A stretch of DNA of 64,000 bases, from assembly GCF_019636075.1 (NCBI RefSeq), contig NZ_JAHBYG010000010.1:1-64000 (forward strand). The letters are read 5' to 3'. The DNA is from Ferrovibrio sp. Its GTDB lineage: Bacteria; Pseudomonadota; Alphaproteobacteria; Ferrovibrionales; Ferrovibrionaceae. Numbering within the stretch: the first letter of the stretch is position 1; each line of letters starts with the position of its first letter. The notes under the pieces were generated by a model. That model had not been told where the DNA came from. It was given only the letters and a program-made list of their open reading frames with translations, and ran no database searches. Shown here one piece after another: positions 8,099-17,105 of the stretch. The translations under genes were made by a program, and so were the position numbers.

Positions 8099-10750
8099 TC
8101 ACCCCTGCAACATTTTCTTGAACGCCTCGTTGCTGGCAGCCAGATCGGCATAACGACCATTGCCAACCACGCGGCCATCGGCAATCACCACAACAATATC
8201 GAAACCCTCGGCTTCGCTGACACGCTGCAGCGACCAGACCAAACCTGCCTGCTTGCGCTGTTCCAGCAAGGCCTGCAATACGGCGGCATGGCTGCGGGGG
8301 TCCAGCGATGCCGTGCTTTCCGACAGCATCACCCAATCCGGCTGCTTCAGCAATGCCCGGGCGATGGCAAGCTTCTGGCGCTGGCCTGAATTCAACCGCG
8401 CACCGGAGATGCCCACATCGAAATTGAAGCCCACTTCGATGATCGGATCGCGCAACTGCAATTGCTTGATCACATCGGCCATCACCGCGCCGATCTTCTC
8501 TTGCGCTTGCGCCTGGCCATAGGCCACCCGGCCGAACAGGATGTTGTCGACAATGCTGGCCGAGGCATTGAAATGCTCGGGATCGAAGAAGGCAATGGAG
8601 CCGCGGCGGTCTTCCGGCAGAGTCTGGGAAAATATCTTGCGGGCCTGCAGGATGGCGGCGCGGTCATTCTCGTCGATCTGCCCCAGGCGATGCCGGGTGA
8701 GGATCAACTTGAACGGCAGGGTCATCAGGCGCGCACGGTCGGCATCGGCCAGTTGGCCCAGATTGTCGGGCTTGGCGCGCGCCAGCAACTCCTTGTAATC
8801 GGGCAGATCGTCAGACGAGATGAAGCTGAATTGCTGGAAGAATTCATGGTCCGGCGGCAGATCGGCGAACAACTCCACCATCGTGCTGGCCACTTCATAG
8901 CCGATGCGCAGGAAGCGGTCGCGCAGCCCCACCTGCTCCAGCACCCCCAGCGTGAACGGATCGCTGGCCAGATTGTCCACATCGAAAATCAATTCGCGCG
9001 CGGTGCCGAACAACAGGTTCTCCGCCACCGTGGCATTGGTGTTGTAGCGTTCGGGATCCCAGCCTTCCACCAGATCGGCGATATCGCCATCGGCCAGCCG
9101 CGAGCGGAAGGCGCGACGGGCCTGCAGCACCCGGTCGGCCAATTCGCCGCGCTGCTTGGGATTGATGGTGCCGCGCATGCCGAACTGGAACACATCCTCG
9201 TCGAAAGCCGCGATGCGCAGCGCAGCTATAGCCGCGCGGCCCAGATCCTCGGGCTTGTCCACGCCGGCGGCTTTGTAATCGGTCCAGTCGGCGTCGACAT
9301 CGTAGAGAATATTGCCCGAGGCCTTCAACTCCACCAATTCGCGTTCGAAATGCTTGCGCTGGCGCTCGTTCATCTGGCGCTCATGCACCGGGCGATAACG
9401 CAGGCCGAGAAAGAGATTGTCGCCCAGGGTGGCGTTGAAGATATGCGCCGCCGAGCCGACATAGGCCAGCCGGCGGCCGGTCACGGTTTCGGGCAATTCG
9501 CTCAGCAGGCGGCCGTTGATCGAGACCTTGCCGCGCGTGGGCATCTGCAACCGCGCCAGCACCTGCAGAAAATCCTCGCGTCCAGACCCGCCCACCACGG
9601 CCACGCGCGCCGGCCAGGGTATGGTGAGCGACAGATTGTCGAGCACCGCATTGCCCTGGTCGTCGTTCAGGGTGAGGCTGCTGACGTTGATCGGGCCGTT
9701 CAACGGCACCGGCTCGGCCGGCTCCAGCAATTGGTCTTCCGGCGGCGGCATGCCTTCCGGTTCGAAATTGCTCACCACCTGCTCGTATTTCTGCTTCACA
9801 TCCTCGCGGGTCTGATAATGGTTGAGCAATTCCTTCCACGGCGCGGCCATTTCCTTGTGAGCATTCACGGCGGCGATCACCGTACCCACATCCATCTGGC
9901 CTTTGATCACCAGATAGCCGCCGATCGAGTAGAAGAAAAACGGCCCAAGCTGCTGGATGAAATTGTTGACGAACTTGATCACGAACTTGCGCTGGAAAAT
10001 CTCCACGCGAATCCAATAGCTGATGCCCAGCCGCTTGGCGAAATCGGCCAGCATGCGGTTGGAGCCATCATGGGTGTGCAACTCCACCACGCCGGTCACG
10101 GTCTCGCCGATGCGGTCCGACAGCCGACGCTGATTCTTGATACGCTCCTTGCCCAGCGCGCGCACCCGGCGCTGCAGCTTCGGCACGATGTAGAACTGAA
10201 TCGGATAAAGCGCCACGGCTGCCATGGCCATGACCGGATTCTGGATCACCAGAAAGCCGAAAATCACCAGCAGCATGCCGCCCTGGAAGATCGGCAGCGC
10301 GAAGCTTTCGCCGATGAAGCCGCCCACCGGTTCCACCTCGGCAATCACCATCGGAATGATTTCGCCCTGGCTGGTCTTGCGGAAAGTCGGCAGCGGAAAG
10401 CGCAGCACCTGGGCATACAGGTCATAACGCAGGCGGCGCAGCATGCGTTCGCCGGCAATGCCCTGAAATACGTTGATGGCGTATTTGAAGGCCTGCTGCA
10501 CCAGAACCAGCAGCAGAAAGCCGAAACAGAGAACAAGCAGGTAATCCACCTTGTCGAGGTGGAGCACGCCAAGGCCCCACAGATCCACCGGATAGGTAAC
10601 GTGCTTGCCGCCGATGCCCTCGTTGATGATCGTCTTGGGCATCGACAAATAGTAGTAGTAGGGTCCGAAGGACGCTACGGATAGCAGGGTGATGATGATC
10701 TGCTGCCGCAGACTGAAGCGTATGATGAATTTGTAGAGATTTTTTTCCAC
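8099..10750 (-). CDS. ABC exporter-like protein with eroded ATPase and three repeated NATxxxNLxFG segments
   Basis: 883 aa with a GTG start at 10750. Residues 1-320 form a six-helix exporter-type membrane domain. From about 350 comes a nucleotide-binding domain stretched to about 530 residues instead of about 230. Every catalytic motif is altered: Walker A is GGSGREDF (387-394, Lys replaced), the Q-loop Gln is gone (YVGSAAHIF), the signature is LNSGQ (786-790), Walker B is WVMLSES (Asp replaced by Ser) and the switch His is Gln842. The segment after the Q-loop occurs three times: NATLGDNLFLG (439-449), NATVAENLLFG (572-582) and NASASIVDNILFG (728-740). The membrane half is intact, so it is not a simple pseudogene. 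It heads the minus-strand run with the cNMP-binding protein and diverges from the glycosyltransferase operon, so a role in envelope glycan export or its control is possible. Confidence 0.85.
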   Translation of the reverse strand: MEKNLYKFIIRFSLRQQIIITLLSVASFGPYYYYLSMPKTIINEGIGGKHVTYPVDLWGLGVLHLDKVDYLLVLCFGFLLLVLVQQAFKYAINVFQGIAGERMLRRLRYDLYAQVLRFPLPTFRKTSQGEIIPMVIAEVEPVGGFIGESFALPIFQGGMLLVIFGFLVIQNPVMAMAAVALYPIQFYIVPKLQRRVRALGKERIKNQRRLSDRIGETVTGVVELHTHDGSNRMLADFAKRLGISYWIRVEIFQRKFVIKFVNNFIQQLGPFFFYSIGGYLVIKGQMDVGTVIAAVNAHKEMAAPWKELLNHYQTREDVKQKYEQVVSNFEPEGMPPPEDQLLEPAEPVPLNGPINVSSLTLNDDQGNAVLDNLSLTIPWPARVAVVGGSGREDFLQVLARLQMPTRGKVSINGRLLSELPETVTGRRLAYVGSAAHIFNATLGDNLFLGLRYRPVHERQMNERQRKHFERELVELKASGNILYDVDADWTDYKAAGVDKPEDLGRAAIAALRIAAFDEDVFQFGMRGTINPKQRGELADRVLQARRAFRSRLADGDIADLVEGWDPERYNTNATVAENLLFGTARELIFDVDNLASDPFTLGVLEQVGLRDRFLRIGYEVASTMVELFADLPPDHEFFQQFSFISSDDLPDYKELLARAKPDNLGQLADADRARLMTLPFKLILTRHRLGQIDENDRAAILQARKIFSQTLPEDRRGSIAFFDPEHFNASASIVDNILFGRVAYGQAQAQEKIGAVMADVIKQLQLRDPIIEVGFNFDVGISGARLNSGQRQKLAIARALLKQPDWVMLSESTASLDPRSHAAVLQALLEQRKQAGLVWSLQRVSEAEGFDIVVVIADGRVVGNGRYADLAASNEAFKKMLQG

Positions 10751-10944
10751 GACAGGCCCCCACCACTGCGGTCAGTCTATACCAGCCCCCCGAGGCGCGC
10801 CAACCGCCACCCAGGCCCCTCATCCTGAAGTATGAGGCGGCTTTCCCTAGATATGCGAACAGACGGGGAATAAGGTCTTTCTAAACCCTTTTCCCCACCC
10901 GCCCCGGCATGCCATAGTTTGCCCCTGGAACCTGGGGGCCCCGT

Positions 10945-12186
10945 ATGGTGACACGCAGCGACGGCACGCGTGTGCTGATCTACAGCCACGACACATTCGG
11001 ACTTGGACATCTGCGTCGTTGCCGCACGCTGGCGCATGCCCTGGTGGAGAATAATCCCGATATGTCGGTGATGATTCTTTCCGGGTCGCCGATCATCGGC
11101 AGTTTCGATTTTCGCAGCCGGGTGGATTTCGTCCGCGTGCCGGGCGTGATCAAGCTGCGCGACGGCCAATACACCTCGCTCAACCTGCCGATCCATATCG
11201 AAGAAACTCTCAAGTTGCGGGCCGAAATCATCCAGCACACCGCCCGGGTGTACGACCCCGACATCTTTATTGTCGACAAGGAGCCGCTGGGCCTGCGCGG
11301 CGAGGCGCTGGATACCATGCGCATGCTGAAGGCACGCGGCACCCGCCTGGTGCTGGGCCTGCGCGATGTGATGGACGAGCCGAAGGCGCTGGAACCGGAA
11401 TGGCGCCGCAAAAACGTGATGCCGGCCCTGCGCAACCTCTACGACCAAATCTGGGTGTATGGCCTGCCGCAATTCTGCGATCCGCTGGAAGGCATCGAAC
11501 TGCCCGAGAAGGTGAAGCGCAAGATCGTCTATACCGGCTATCTGCCGCGCACCTCCGACGAACCGCCGCCCGAGCATCAATTGCCCGAGATCGTGCAGCG
11601 TCCCTTCCTGCTGGTCACCCCCGGCGGCGGTGGCGATGGCGAAGGCCTGATCGAATGGGTGCTGCGCGCCTATGAAAGCAACGAAATGCTGCCCTACCCG
11701 GCGCTGCTGGTGCTGGGTCCGTTCATGCAGCGCGAGCGGCGCCGCGAATTCCTCTCCCGCGTGGCCAAGCTGCCGCGGGTGGAGGCGATCACCTTCGATG
11801 CCCATATGGAGCATATCGTGAAGAATGCCGTGGGCGTGATTGCCATGGGCGGCTACAACACCTTCTGCGAAATCCTGTCGTTGAACAAACGCGCCATCAT
11901 CGTGCCGCGCAAAAAGCCCCGCATGGAGCAGTTCATCCGCGCCTCCCGCGCGCAGGAACTCGGCCTCACACGCATGCTGGAAGACGACGAGACCTACGAT
12001 CCCGCCGTGATGGCCGCCGCGATCCGCGCCCTGCCGCGCCAGCGCCTGCCGTCTGAAGTGGTGATTCCCGGCCTGCTGGAAGGCCTGGAGAATGTCGATC
12101 GCCTGGTCAAGCCGTGGCTGCGACCGGTCAAAACCGAGGAAACCACCACCGAAGCTTCGGGCCAGGTGATCGAGTTCCGCGCATAA
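10945..12186 (+). CDS. MurG/GT28-like glycosyltransferase
   Basis: A 413-aa GT-B fold protein. Its N-terminus VLIYSHDTFGLGHLRRCRTLA carries the glycine/His loop typical of MurG-type enzymes. The C-terminal half has VTPGGGGDGEGLIEW and the nucleotide-sugar loop region GVIAMGGYNTFCEIL...RAIIVPRKKPRMEQ, as in GT28. It would transfer a sugar from an NDP donor in the cytoplasm. It opens the plus-strand glycan cluster; the ATG at 10945 follows a G-rich stretch that can serve as ribosome site. The gene at 15178 encodes a second protein of the same type. Confidence 0.82.
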   Translation: MVTRSDGTRVLIYSHDTFGLGHLRRCRTLAHALVENNPDMSVMILSGSPIIGSFDFRSRVDFVRVPGVIKLRDGQYTSLNLPIHIEETLKLRAEIIQHTARVYDPDIFIVDKEPLGLRGEALDTMRMLKARGTRLVLGLRDVMDEPKALEPEWRRKNVMPALRNLYDQIWVYGLPQFCDPLEGIELPEKVKRKIVYTGYLPRTSDEPPPEHQLPEIVQRPFLLVTPGGGGDGEGLIEWVLRAYESNEMLPYPALLVLGPFMQRERRREFLSRVAKLPRVEAITFDAHMEHIVKNAVGVIAMGGYNTFCEILSLNKRAIIVPRKKPRMEQFIRASRAQELGLTRMLEDDETYDPAVMAAAIRALPRQRLPSEVVIPGLLEGLENVDRLVKPWLRPVKTEETTTEASGQVIEFRA

Positions 12187-12190
12187 CAAG

Positions 12191-13441
12191 ATGAGTGTAT
12201 CCGATGCGCCGGCGGTGGCGCCCGCAGTGGCTTTTGTTCTGAAAGGCTATCCGCGCCTGTCTGAAACCTTCATCGCCCAGGAAATCGAGGCGTTGGAGCG
12301 GCGCGGCCTGGATATCCTGATCGTCAGCCTGCGCCACCCTACCGACAAGAAACGCCATCCGGTGCATGACCGCATCCAGGCCAATCTGCTGTATCTGCCG
12401 GAATATCTGTATCAGGAACCGCTGCGCGTGCTGCGCGGCTGGTGGCGGGCCCGCAAGCTGCCCGGCTTTGGCGAAACGCTGAAACTGTGGTGGCGCGACA
12501 TGTTGCGCGACCCCACGCCCAATCGCGGCCGCAGGCTTGGCCAGGCCCTGGTGCTGGCCGCCGAGCTACCGGCGAAATACCGCCATCTGCATGCGCATTT
12601 CGTGCATACGCCAGGTTCGGTCGCGCGCTATGCCGCGCATCTGCTGGGCCTGCCCTGGACCGCCTCCGCCCATGCCCGCGACCTGTGGATCACGCCGGAT
12701 TGGGAAAAGACGGAAAAATTCAACGATTGCCGCTGGGCCGTCACCTGCAATGCCCATAACGTGGCCCATCTGAACCAACTCGGCGTGGGCAATAAGGTGA
12801 CCCTGGTTTATCACGGCATCGATCTGGATCGTTTTCCGCCCGGTACGGAGCGGCCGCCGCGCGATGGCGCCGATCCAGCCGATCCGGTGCGCCTGCTTTC
12901 GGTCGGCCGCGCCGTCGAAAAGAAAGGCTACGACATCCTGCTGCAAGCCCTGGCCGACCTGCCCGCCGATCTGCATTGGCATTTCGAGCATATCGGCGGC
13001 GGGCCGAAGCTGCCGCAATTGCAGCAGCAAGCCAGCCAGCTCGGTATCGCCGGCCGCATCGCCTGGCGCGGCGCGCAGGCTCAGGCTGCTGTGATCGAAG
13101 CCTGCCGCAATGCCGATCTTTTCGTGCTGGCCAGCCGCAAGGACAAGGATGGCGACATGGATGGCCTGCCCAATGTGCTGATGGAAGCCCAGAGCCAGGG
13201 CCTGGCCTGCCTGTCCACGGCCTTTTCCGCCATCCCCGAATTGATCCGCGATGGCGAAACCGGCCTGCTGGTACCGCCCGATGATGCGCCGGCGTTGAGC
13301 GCGGCTCTTGCCAGACTGATCGCCGATCCAACCCTGCGCCAGCGCCTGGGGACAGCCGGCGAACAGCGCGTCCGCGGCCATTTTTCCATGCGGGCCGGCA
13401 TCGACGAACTGGCCCGCCGCTTCGGTTTGCAGGCCGCCTGA
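12191..13441 (+). CDS. GT4-family glycosyltransferase
   Basis: A 416-aa GT-B enzyme close to the WcaL/AmsK type of exopolysaccharide glycosyltransferases. The N-terminal motif VLKGYPRLSETFIAQEIEALE is characteristic. The C-terminal donor domain has LLSVGRAVEKKGYDILLQAL, LFVLASRKD, GLPNVLMEAQSQGLACLST and IPELIRDGETGLLVPPDD, including the paired-Glu E-x7-E region. It starts four bases after the preceding stop and so belongs to the same operon. It probably adds one residue of an envelope or secreted glycan; acceptor and sugar are unknown. Confidence 0.88.
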   Translation: MSVSDAPAVAPAVAFVLKGYPRLSETFIAQEIEALERRGLDILIVSLRHPTDKKRHPVHDRIQANLLYLPEYLYQEPLRVLRGWWRARKLPGFGETLKLWWRDMLRDPTPNRGRRLGQALVLAAELPAKYRHLHAHFVHTPGSVARYAAHLLGLPWTASAHARDLWITPDWEKTEKFNDCRWAVTCNAHNVAHLNQLGVGNKVTLVYHGIDLDRFPPGTERPPRDGADPADPVRLLSVGRAVEKKGYDILLQALADLPADLHWHFEHIGGGPKLPQLQQQASQLGIAGRIAWRGAQAQAAVIEACRNADLFVLASRKDKDGDMDGLPNVLMEAQSQGLACLSTAFSAIPELIRDGETGLLVPPDDAPALSAALARLIADPTLRQRLGTAGEQRVRGHFSMRAGIDELARRFGLQAA

Positions 13442-13457
13442 TGCCTCGGATCCCGTC

Positions 13458-14597
13458 ATGAGAATTGGCTTTTACGCACCGCTTAAGCCGCCCGACCATC
13501 CCTCGCCATCCGGCGACCGGCGCATGGCGCGGCTGCTGATCGCCGCGCTGAGCGGCATGGGGCATGACGTGCAGGTGATTTCCGATCTGCGCAGCTATAA
13601 CAGCGATGGCAATACTGCGCGCGAAACCTCGATCGCCGCCGCCGCGCGCGACGAGGTACAGCGCCTCACCGGCGTTTTCAGTGGGCCGCCGCCACGCCTG
13701 CCGGATTTGCTGTTCACCTATCATGTCTATCACAAGGCCGCCGACTATATCGGCCCGGCGCTGAAGCATCGCTTCAACATTCCCTATGTTATCGCCGAGC
13801 CTTCGGTGGCGCCCAAACGCGCCAATGGACCCTGGGCGAAAGGCTATGCCCAGGCCGCGCTGGCGATCCGCTCGGCCGATGCGCTGCTCTGCCTCACCAC
13901 GCTGGACCGCGCCTGCGTGATCGATCTGGCCGGCGCAGACAAGGTGATTGCCCTGCCGCCTTTCCTGGAAGCCGCGCCCTATGCCCGGGTGCAGCGCCAT
14001 CGCGCCGAATTGCGCCCGGTCTGGGCCGCGCAATACCGCTTGCCGGCCGACGAACCCTGGCTGCTGGCGGTGGGCATGATGCGGCAAGGCGACAAGCTGG
14101 CCTCGTTCCGCGCCCTGGCCGAGATGCTGAAACAGGCGCAAGATATTCCCTGGCGGCTGATCGTCGCCGGCGATGGCCCGGCGCGCGAAGAGGTGGAAGC
14201 CGTGATGGCGCCGCTGGGCGGCCGGGTCTGCTTCACCGGGTTGCTGGCCGCCGAGCAACTGGCCGGTGCCTATACGGTGAGCGACCTCTATGTATGGCCC
14301 GCCGTGAACGAGGCCTATGGCATGGCCCTGCTGGAAGCCCAGGCCTGCGGCCTGCCGGTGTTGGCCGCGCAAACCCGTGGCGTGCCCGATATCGTGCGGC
14401 AGAACGAGACCGGGCTGCTCACCCCGGAAGGCGACATGGCCGCCATGGCCGATGGCCTGCGCAGCCTGCTGGCTGATCTTCCGGCCCTGGGCCGCATGCG
14501 CGACGCCGCACTGGCGAAAGTTTCCGCCGAGCATGACCTGGCCGCCGCGCAACGCAATCTGACGCAGGTTTTCCGCAATCTGGGGCTGCCGGCATGA
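13458..14597 (+). CDS. GT4-family glycosyltransferase
   Basis: A 379-aa GT-B enzyme. The N-terminus MRIGFYAPLKPPDHPSPSGD is the acceptor-side loop seen in many GT4 proteins. The donor domain reads WLLAVGMMRQGDKLASFRALAEML, RLIVAGDGPAREEV, DLYVWPAVNEAYGMALLEAQACGLPV and GVPDIVRQNETGLLTPEGD. It is the second GT4 enzyme of the cluster. Its stop overlaps the start of the histidine phosphatase gene by four bases (ATGA), indicating coupled translation. Confidence 0.88.
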   Translation: MRIGFYAPLKPPDHPSPSGDRRMARLLIAALSGMGHDVQVISDLRSYNSDGNTARETSIAAAARDEVQRLTGVFSGPPPRLPDLLFTYHVYHKAADYIGPALKHRFNIPYVIAEPSVAPKRANGPWAKGYAQAALAIRSADALLCLTTLDRACVIDLAGADKVIALPPFLEAAPYARVQRHRAELRPVWAAQYRLPADEPWLLAVGMMRQGDKLASFRALAEMLKQAQDIPWRLIVAGDGPAREEVEAVMAPLGGRVCFTGLLAAEQLAGAYTVSDLYVWPAVNEAYGMALLEAQACGLPVLAAQTRGVPDIVRQNETGLLTPEGDMAAMADGLRSLLADLPALGRMRDAALAKVSAEHDLAAAQRNLTQVFRNLGLPA

Positions 14598-15181
14598 CCC
14601 AGCTTGCCTTGCTGCGCCATACCCGCACCGCCTGGAATATCGATGGCCGGCTGCAAGGCCGCACGGATATTCCGGCATTGGAGGAGTCCCTGGCCGGCCT
14701 GCGCAAACTGGCCGTGCCGCAGCCCTATGCCGGCTGGCCATGGCGCAGCAGCCCGCTCTTGCGCACCCGTCAAACCGCAGAGGCCCTTGGCCTGGCAGCC
14801 CAGCCCGAGCCGGCCTTGATCGAAACCTCCTGGGGCGATTACGAAGGCCTGACCATCGCGCAGTTGCAAGCCCGCTATGGCGAGGATTTCGCCGCCAACG
14901 AGGCGCGTGGGCTGGACCTGCTGCCGCCCAATGGCGAAAGCCCGCGCCAGGTGCAGGCCCGCTTGCTGCCCTGGCTGGCCGAACTGGCGCAAACCGGCGT
15001 GGATACCGGCGCGGTAACCCATAAAGGCGTGATCCGTGCCATCATGGCGCTGGCCTATGACTGGCCGATGCTGGGCAAACCACCGGTGAAGCTGGATTGG
15101 AAGGCGCTGCATGTCTTCCGCCTGGACGCCGATGGCACGCCGCGCCCGTTGCTGATGAATGTAACCCTGGTGCCACGATGA
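14594..15181 (+). CDS. histidine phosphatase family protein
   Basis: A 195-aa member of the phosphoglycerate-mutase-like superfamily. The catalytic RH motif is LLRHTRTAWN, with the phospho-accepting His9; RTRQTAEAL and GAVTHKGVIRAIM supply the conserved Arg and the second His. These enzymes dephosphorylate small molecules. Within a glycan gene cluster the substrate may be a sugar phosphate or a polyprenyl-type intermediate, but this is inference. It overlaps both neighbours by ATGA. Confidence 0.88.
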   Translation: MTQLALLRHTRTAWNIDGRLQGRTDIPALEESLAGLRKLAVPQPYAGWPWRSSPLLRTRQTAEALGLAAQPEPALIETSWGDYEGLTIAQLQARYGEDFAANEARGLDLLPPNGESPRQVQARLLPWLAELAQTGVDTGAVTHKGVIRAIMALAYDWPMLGKPPVKLDWKALHVFRLDADGTPRPLLMNVTLVPR

Positions 15182-16341
15182 ACCGCGTGTTGATTTATGT
15201 GCAGCATCTGCTGGGCGTGGGGCATCTGCACCGCACGGCGGCGATTGCGCGCGCCCTGGTGCGCGATGGGTTCGAAACCATGCTGGTTTCCGGCGGTTAT
15301 CCCGATACCACATTGGACCGGCTGGACGGCATCCAGTTCCGGCAATTGCCGCCGGCGCGGGCCGCCGATGCCAGCTTCCGCATCATCCTGGATGCACATG
15401 GCAATCAGGTTGACGAGGCATGGTGGCAAAGCCGCCGCGCCGCCCTGTTCGCCCTGTCCGATGGTTTCAAGCCCGATGCGGTGCTGACCGAACTCTTCCC
15501 GTTCGCGCGCCGCCCGATGCGCCATGAATTGCTGCCATGGCTGGCCCATCTGCATGAGATGCAGCCGCGTCCGCTGATCTATTCCTCGGTGCGCGACATC
15601 CTGGTGGATCGCCCCAAGCCGCAACGCGACCTGGATGCGCTGAACTGGCTGCGCAGCTATTACGATGGCGCCTTCGTGCATGGCGATCCCACGCTGATCC
15701 CGTTCGAGCGCACCTTCCCGCTGGCCACAACGGTGCAGGATCTGCTGATCTATACCGGCTATATCGTGGAGCATGCGCCGGCCAGGGCCACATCCGATGG
15801 CCGCGACGAAGTGCTGGTCTCGGCCGGCGGTGGCGCGGTGGGGTTGCCGCTGTTTCATGCCGCGATTGCCGCCCGGCCGCTGAGCCAGGCCAAGGATGCC
15901 ACCTGGCGCCTGCTGGTCAGCCCGATGGAAGCGCCCGATGCGGTGGCCGAACTCAAGGCGCGCAGCCCTGCCGGCGTGATCGTGGATCAGGCGCGGCCGG
16001 ATTTTCCCGCCATGTTGCAGCATTGCCGCCTCAGCATCAGCAAGGCCGGCTATAATACCGTGATGGAAACCCTGCATGCCCGCGCCCGCGCCGTGATCGT
16101 GCCGTTTGCCGGCGGCGACGAAACCGAACAGGCCCTGCGTGCCGAATTGCTGGCCGCGCGCGGCGCCATGGCCTATCTGCGCGAAAGCGAGCTTACGCCG
16201 CAAAGCCTGGCCGCAGCCATCGACCGCGCATTGGCGGCACCCAAGCCGCAGGATAGCCATGTGGATCTGGATGGCGCCGCCCATACCGCGCGGCTGCTGC
16301 GTGAAAAACTCGCGCTGCGCAAAAATCCGATCGCCCGATGA
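15178..16341 (+). CDS. MurG/GT28-like glycosyltransferase, second copy
   Basis: A 387-aa GT-B protein with the start MNRVLIYVQHLLGVGHLHRTAAIA, matching the glycine/His loop of the gene at 10945. Its C-terminal half has EVLVSAGGGAVGLPLF and LSISKAGYNTVMETLHARARAVIVPFAG, the donor-binding loop of GT28 enzymes. The frame is open upstream, but ATG 15178 gives the exact N-terminal motif and an ATGA overlap with the phosphatase. It also overlaps the deacetylase gene downstream by four bases. The two GT28-like proteins are clearly of one type but not near-identical, so they may act on successive sugars. Confidence 0.85.
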   Translation: MNRVLIYVQHLLGVGHLHRTAAIARALVRDGFETMLVSGGYPDTTLDRLDGIQFRQLPPARAADASFRIILDAHGNQVDEAWWQSRRAALFALSDGFKPDAVLTELFPFARRPMRHELLPWLAHLHEMQPRPLIYSSVRDILVDRPKPQRDLDALNWLRSYYDGAFVHGDPTLIPFERTFPLATTVQDLLIYTGYIVEHAPARATSDGRDEVLVSAGGGAVGLPLFHAAIAARPLSQAKDATWRLLVSPMEAPDAVAELKARSPAGVIVDQARPDFPAMLQHCRLSISKAGYNTVMETLHARARAVIVPFAGGDETEQALRAELLAARGAMAYLRESELTPQSLAAAIDRALAAPKPQDSHVDLDGAAHTARLLREKLALRKNPIAR

Positions 16342-17102
16342 GCTGGGATGCACTCAGCCGGCTGCTGGATGAGCGCGCCGCGGCCAAACGCCGGGCGCTG
16401 TTCTGGTGGCGCGACGACGATGCCGCAACCCCCACGCCTGACTTGCAGCGCCTGCTCGATCTGCGCCGCGCATATGCTTTGCCGCTGGCGCTGGCGGTGA
16501 TCCCGAATCAAGCCTCCGCCGAATTGGCCGGTCTGCTGCAGTCGGAACCGGATGTTGCCGTGCTGCAGCATGGCTTTGCCCATATCAATCACGGCGCCGC
16601 CGGCGAAAAGAAATCCGAATTCCCCACCAGCCGCCCGGCCAGCGATTGCCTGGCCGATCTGCGCCATGGCCGCGAAATCCTGCGCGGCCTGTTCGGTCCG
16701 CGCCTGCGGCCGGTGCTGGTGCCGCCTTGGAATCGCATCGCGCCGGCTCTGCTGCCGCATCTGCCGCGGCTGGGGTTGCATGGCCTGTCCACCTTCAAGG
16801 CCCGGGAGGATTCCTGGGCGGCTCCGGGGCTGATGCAGGTGAATACCCATCTCGATCCGGTGAATTGGAAGGCAGATGCAGGCTTTATCGGCCTGCAAGG
16901 CGCGCTCGACACGGTTTTGCTGCACCTGCGTAATGACAGCGACGAACCGCTCGGCCTGCTCACCCATCATGCCCGCCATGATGCGGAAACCTGGGATTTC
17001 ATTGCGGTATTCCTGGCCAAGACAGGCAGCCATCCCGGCGCTTTGTGGCTGGATGTGGATTCGGCCTTCGGCGCAGGGCCGCAATCCGGCCAACGGGCCT
17101 GA
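16338..17102 (+). CDS. polysaccharide deacetylase-like protein
   Basis: A 254-aa protein of the NodB/carbohydrate esterase 4-like fold. WRDDDAA (Asp26-Asp28) corresponds to the catalytic and metal Asp motif. LQHGFAHINH supplies metal-binding His78 and His82, VPPWNRI is the third conserved block and LLTHHARHD is the C-terminal His motif. No signal peptide is evident, so it may act on a lipid-linked or cytoplasmic intermediate rather than on exported polymer. It closes the glycan cluster and overlaps the GT28-like gene by ATGA. Confidence 0.85.
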   Translation: MSWDALSRLLDERAAAKRRALFWWRDDDAATPTPDLQRLLDLRRAYALPLALAVIPNQASAELAGLLQSEPDVAVLQHGFAHINHGAAGEKKSEFPTSRPASDCLADLRHGREILRGLFGPRLRPVLVPPWNRIAPALLPHLPRLGLHGLSTFKAREDSWAAPGLMQVNTHLDPVNWKADAGFIGLQGALDTVLLHLRNDSDEPLGLLTHHARHDAETWDFIAVFLAKTGSHPGALWLDVDSAFGAGPQSGQRA

Positions 17103-17105
17103 CGC

